A stretch of DNA of 64,000 nucleotides from Romanomermis culicivorax (lineage: Eukaryota > Nematoda > Enoplea > Mermithida > Mermithidae). The notes beneath the pieces were generated by a model. That model was not told the origin of the DNA and ran no database searches. It worked only from the letters and a program-made list of their open reading frames with translations. Location: the NCBI GenBank assembly GCA_963922205.1, contig CAWUHX010000309.1:1-64000 (forward strand), written 5' to 3'. A program made the position numbers and the translations under genes. Positions 36,401 through 42,400 of this stretch are shown here, piece by piece (position 1 is the stretch's first letter; every line of letters starts with the position of its first letter).

Positions 36401-39400
36401 TTACTTTATCTTTGTTATCGTTAACAGTCAATATTTTGCCGGGAAGTGGGGATTTTTTATAAATTTTCACGTACATCTCTAGCTTCCTCAGAGTTTTTCA
36501 AATGTTTTGAACCATACCCGTAGATGAAGGCTTTAATGGCAAGGGTCCTTCAAAATATTCACTTCTATAGGCAGTTGTTGACGATCCTGTCCCCCACCTC
36601 ACAGTTATCGACAGTTGCCCCACCCTAGCCGGCCGGAAATCGAGGGAAGATGCCAATTTCTCGGTCGGAAATGACGTCTTTGGAGCATATCTGGACAAAC
36701 TCTATCGGTTCATCTGGTACCAGCCAGCCCAAAAAGTTGGTTGGTTCCCGAATCGTTTTGATGGTTGCCATGCCAAACGAGGGTAGGGAACCAAATGTAT
36801 GCTAAATTTATCTTGTAGAAAATGGACAGAATGCAATCTCTCAAGTTTATTCATGAGTCTACACACTTTTTAGGAAATGCCAGTGTACTCAGTGGAAAAC
36901 CTGGAAAGTCAGAGGAAATTACGCCCGGGAAATCTAGAAAAGTCTGATAACATGAAAAAGTTCATTTTAATGCGTTCTAAAAGATCAAAATTTCCTGTTG
37001 CCTCGAACCGATTTTTATTCATCGAATTCGGCTCGAGCGCGATACTCCGAAAGTCAAATACTATTATCCAATTAACATTTGATTCGATTTTTCTGTCCAT
37101 CTCATATTTTCTATTTAATGAGTGTTAAATCATGATAGTTATAGACAGAAAAATCACTGTAATTAAGATTTTGCTGTGTGCTTTGTACATACATACTTGT
37201 CACCATTTTACGATTTAGTTAAAAAAATCTGAGAAAACTGAAAAATTCTGGGAAAGTGATCCGGAAAAGCCTCAGAATTTCACTTTGAAAGACAAACATT
37301 CTTGGTTCCGCATAAAAATCTTTTTGGTATCTTAGTTCAACGTACAAAAAGATTTTTTCGACATTACCTGGTTGGAAAATGCTTCTCCAGGCTCTAAAAT
37401 CAGAAAACACCGAAAATTTTTTTGGCGCGGTTTCTACTTTATAATGTCTCAGAACGCTCCATCCAATGTTTTCCCTTTTCCTTTCGGAGCAAAGACCTTC
37501 GGAAAATATGAATGCACATTAAAAAACAAAATTCTGAATTTTTCCAGTTTTTTTGTAATTATACTTTTGAACATGAGGCCGAGTCTGAATTTAAAAGCAT
37601 CATGATAGTAATTTTCAAAAATTGCAAGTTTGAATGGAAGTTTCCAAAATTTTTCAATTTTGAAATGAGATGTTTTCGAACAGAAAATTTGAACCTTATG
37701 TTTCTTGAATAAGTTATCAAGAAATTGATTTTTCAAGATGAAGCTGCATTCTTCAATACCGCGTACTTTTGTGCTATATAATCAGATCATGAAATCAAGT
37801 GCTATCTGGAACAAGGTGTTTTCCGCACTCTCTTCTTGGGCATTTTTCGCACAGAACGAAAATTTTTCTGGGCGTTTCTACTGCTGGAATTGATGCAAAG
37901 GTGCATTTCGGTGCAATTTAGAAGGCCTAAATCTCAAAATTTTTTGATGCTCCGCTCCGGCAATGGCAATAATTTATAATCTACACTACAACTGAGCTGA
38001 AGCACAGCAAAAAGAAGTTGTTTCATTTCTCAGTTATCCATGATTGTTTCCATGAATCTGCCATGTCTCTGTGAGAGTGAGTAAAACTCGTCACTTCATA
38101 GTGAGAATATAATTTTCACGAATAATATAAATTGGTTAATTTTTCTCACATTTCTCCATACATTTATTTAATACCATCATTCTCCAATGGAAAATTTTAA
38201 CTGAGAGTAGTAAAAATTATTTCTATCAGGCCTGTAGGCAGGCGGGTTGGGGTGTCATGCCTCCCCCCAAATGTTTCAAGTGCTAAAAAAGGTAGAAAAA
38301 AACTATTAAAAAAGCTGAGAAACGATTATCTTTGATTTTTTTCTTCAAGAAAAAGTCAAGTCAAAAATGCCAATTCTACGGTAAATTGAGTGAAAAAATG
38401 TGTGCCCCCCCCCCCCAAAAAAAAAATTCCTGGCTACAGGCTTGATCTCTACAATACATTTTCCAATATTTCAGAAGCTCCTGTGTTTAAAAATTCTCCG
38501 GTGCTATGCACCGGAAAAGTTAAACGTGCATGGTTTTCATGAATTGAAGTTCTTCATCTCATTTGTCAATCAGTAATCTTCAGTATGTTCAGATTTTGTA
38601 GAAAATTGAGATTTATTATTGATCTTTATTAATTCTTTCTTTCCCTTGAAGTTTTCTGAACTTTGTGAATACAAATTTTGTCGCTGAGAAACGGTGAATA
38701 CGCGGTTCTTGACTGAAAATGTAAAGCTTTTATTTTAGGCATAAGAGTTGAAAAGACTCATTTTTCCAGCATTCTAGAACATCAAAATCTAGAAATTGAG
38801 TCTATTGAAAAATCAATTGAAATCTATAAATCTTCAGCTCTAATCACAGAATTGATAGCAGCAACTATTAATTTTACTCAATCTAAAATAATGTTTTTGA
38901 GCTAGAAAACCAGATAATTTTCAAACTTTTCCTGGCAATCTACAATTTTGCTCATTTTAATCATTTTTAAAATGATTTCAACTTCGAATGGAGAAAAATT
39001 TCGTGTGTAGAAAAAAACCTGATGTGGAAGAAGGTTTGTGCAAAAATACACTCAAAATCATGATTTTTATAGAGTACAAAAAAGGGCTTGTACAAATAAA
39101 ACACCGGAGTTGCTCCTATTTTTTGATTGTAAACAAGATAATAACTAGTAGCTTCGGGTCAAGCCTTGTGCCATACATGTAACAGAGCTCTGTGGTCTGG
39201 GGGGTTGGGCCACTTTTTGTAGGCCGGGGGTCAGTAATTCCTAAAATTTTGGGGGAGGGGTCTCTGAAGGAAAAAATTCGATTTTTTGATGAAAAAAGTC
39301 CGAAAAATGGTTCAATAAATATAATTTTTGTCTAAAAATGATGAAAAAATGTATTTATGGCACGAAGCGCCGAGAAAATTGATGTTTTTAACCATTTAAT

Positions 39401-42400
39401 CCAAAAAATATACTGGCTCAGTTTGCGAAGTGATGATCCAACTATGCGAGCAAAAACCAAATCATCAGATAAAAATATTGCTCGTCTGCTTAAGCACATA
39501 CATGTAATTAGAGGGCCCCAACTTGGTCGAACCCTATACCCAAATGTTGGGTCCCGCTAACTCGGAAAAATTTAAGAAAATTAGCTTGTTGGGTCTTTTT
39601 TGGAAAAGTTTTCGGAATTTTCGGTTTTTTTGTGGACCTCCCAAAATTATGGTCCCCACCCAAAAATTTGGGGTTTACCCCCTCCATAACTGATCGAATC
39701 TCTCACAGGTATGCTTAAACAATTATATCACCACCAATTCATGTATAAATATCACTGGATTCCATTGGTGGTTAGTGATCATGATGGCTAATTACCTAAT
39801 TTATTGGTTTCGCTTCCTTGATGTTTGATTGATTCCATTTTTGGCTGATGGATTGATTCTTAGATTGATCAGTTGGTTAGTTGAGATTGGTTTCCTGATC
39901 AGCTTATTCATTGACACTGTGATTCGGGTGATAATTTCCTAACTATCTGTTAAGTTGGCTGATTCAACTAAACAGTCAGATAAGAAATTACCTGCAAATT
40001 ATAATTACTATTATTTCATTTATTCACCTAGTGAATCAACCAACCAACAATTAAATCAAAGTAAGTTGCTTTTCCTTGTTGGTAGGTTGTTGTCCCTGCA
40101 GTTAGATTTTGGTTTATTCCCAGTTTCGTGATTAGTTGATTGATTTCCTGATCCACTGGGTGGTTGGTTGGTTGATTCCTTGATTGGCTATTTGGTTGGT
40201 TCATTGATTCCCTGCTTGATTGGTTGATTTCCCGATTGGTTGGTTGATTGATTCCTCGATTTGTTAGTTGGTCGGTTCACTGATTCCCTGATTGGTTGGT
40301 TGTTTAGTTCATTGATCCCTTGGTTGGTTAATTGATTTCTCGATTGGTTGGTTGGTTTATGCTTCAGTTTGTTAGTCAGTCAATCGATTCCTTGATTCTC
40401 TGGTTGGCTGGCTGATATCCTGGTTGGTTGGTTGCTTGGTGGTTTCCCTGATTGGTTCGTTGGTTCATTGATCCCTGATTAGTTGGTTGGCTGGTTCGTT
40501 CATTGATTCCCTGATTGGTTTGTTGGTCGGTCAATTCCCCGATTAGCTAGTTGATTGATGCCTCGATTGCTTAGTTGTTTGATTCATTGATTCTCTGGTT
40601 GGTTGGCTGATCCCCTGATTGATTGGTTGGTTGCTTAGTTGATTCCCAGGTTGATTGGTTGATTCCTTGATTGGTTGGTTGTTTCATTGATTCCCTGGTT
40701 TGTTGATTGCTTCATTGATTAGTTGGTTCACTGATTCCCTGACTGATTGGTTGGTTAGTTGATTCTCTGGTTTATTGGCAGGTTCCCTGACTCCTTGGTT
40801 AACCTTTGAATTCTCGGTTAAAATCGATTCATACACAAAACATGATCTGGTGCTGGGAATCAAGTCATCTGGTACCAAGGTCGCCTCATCTGGTACCGAG
40901 TTGCATCCAGTTAAACCTATTGTCCAGGTATGCTTTGGAGCGGAAGTCAGTCAAAAATCGGAAAATTTTTCGGCTCAGTGTCGCATTTAAATCAAAAATC
41001 CATTGATCGCAGTCGTGTTTGTCAATTTTTTAGTCGGTAAAACGTTTTTTAGCACTTGCTGGCCCTCCACCAAGGTTTTTTTGTACATGACCCATTTGCA
41101 CATGTACAAACGACAGCCAATATTTCATATGTACAATTTGTACATAGTAAATATAGGTATAAATAAGTAACCTGTGTTCCTCTAATCTCATGGCCAAAGA
41201 CTAATAACCAAATCAGTGTAATTTTCAAAATTTATATATAACTACAAAAAAATTCATTAAAATTGAGCAAAAAATTAAAATTTTCGAGTTTCAAGTCTAA
41301 TTTACAAGCATTCTGGAGCAATTTATCTACAAAACTATCCAATAGCATAATGAATTTGCATTAGATGAGAAACTGATGGTCAAGTCCTCCATGATGACAA
41401 GTGAAAGCCCAAAAAAGATGTTAATCTTTCCGGCGCCAAGCGCCGGAAAAAATTTTTGTGAATTGACATTCAGCGACGCTGGAAAATCAATTTTCCAAAC
41501 ATTTATTTCAAGAATTAGATTCGAATTTTGTGTTCAAAAATCGTAATTTTTAGACTTTTGTTATTTGAAAAATTTTTAAACCAGTAATTTATTCGTTAAC
41601 TCTCATGAACTTGGCCGAAAAGATATGAGTGGAAGAGAAGAAGTTTCCAAAAAACTACTTCCATGAGGCTTCCGAATTGATTTTATGTTAAGAAAGGAAT
41701 AATCGCTTCAAAAAGTTGACAGACTTGACGTATTGATCTTTCTCAAGAAATTTTCCAGTGAAAAACTGCGAATCTTCATTAAATATCAATATAAAAGATC
41801 GAAGATTACCGCTTAAAACATGAGATAATACATCTGAGATGATGAAAACTATTATACATTGAATGATAGGTGAAGATAGCCATTCTGAAAGCCACGTCTG
41901 AGTTAGGTAATACATAATAATATTCTGAACTTCTAAAATGCACCAAAATGCATATTTTCTGTACCTTATCCCAAAATTTTCTTCCCTAAACGGGGAAAAG
42001 CCGCTTGTACATGTACAAATGACTACCTCAGTTTCGTTTCCCCCAAAAAATTTTAATTTGCCTCCGGCAAAAAAAACACTGCCCTCCACCCTCAAAGCTT
42101 TGGATGGTTGGTTTCTCCATCCCCATAAAAATTGCTTTTATCATGTACCCAACTGGTCGGTCCTCTTACAGGTAGGTAGTATGTTTTGAGCGCGAACTTT
42201 TGCGCTGAAAAACGATGAAAACATTTTAGACTAGATTTAGAGCTTCTATTCAGAAATAATTATTTCGAGGATTCATTTTCAAACGTTTTAGAATAAACAA
42301 ATCCGAAAAATTTTCCGGCCCTACGCGCGAAGACGAGGAAGAAATCACAATCTATTAGTTCGATTTTAATTTATTTGTCCTTGTTGTGAAGATTCATTTC

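Noticed and set aside
40684..40878. Asn/Gln/Pro-rich minus-strand frame
   Set aside because: By-product of the TTGGTTGATT minisatellite.
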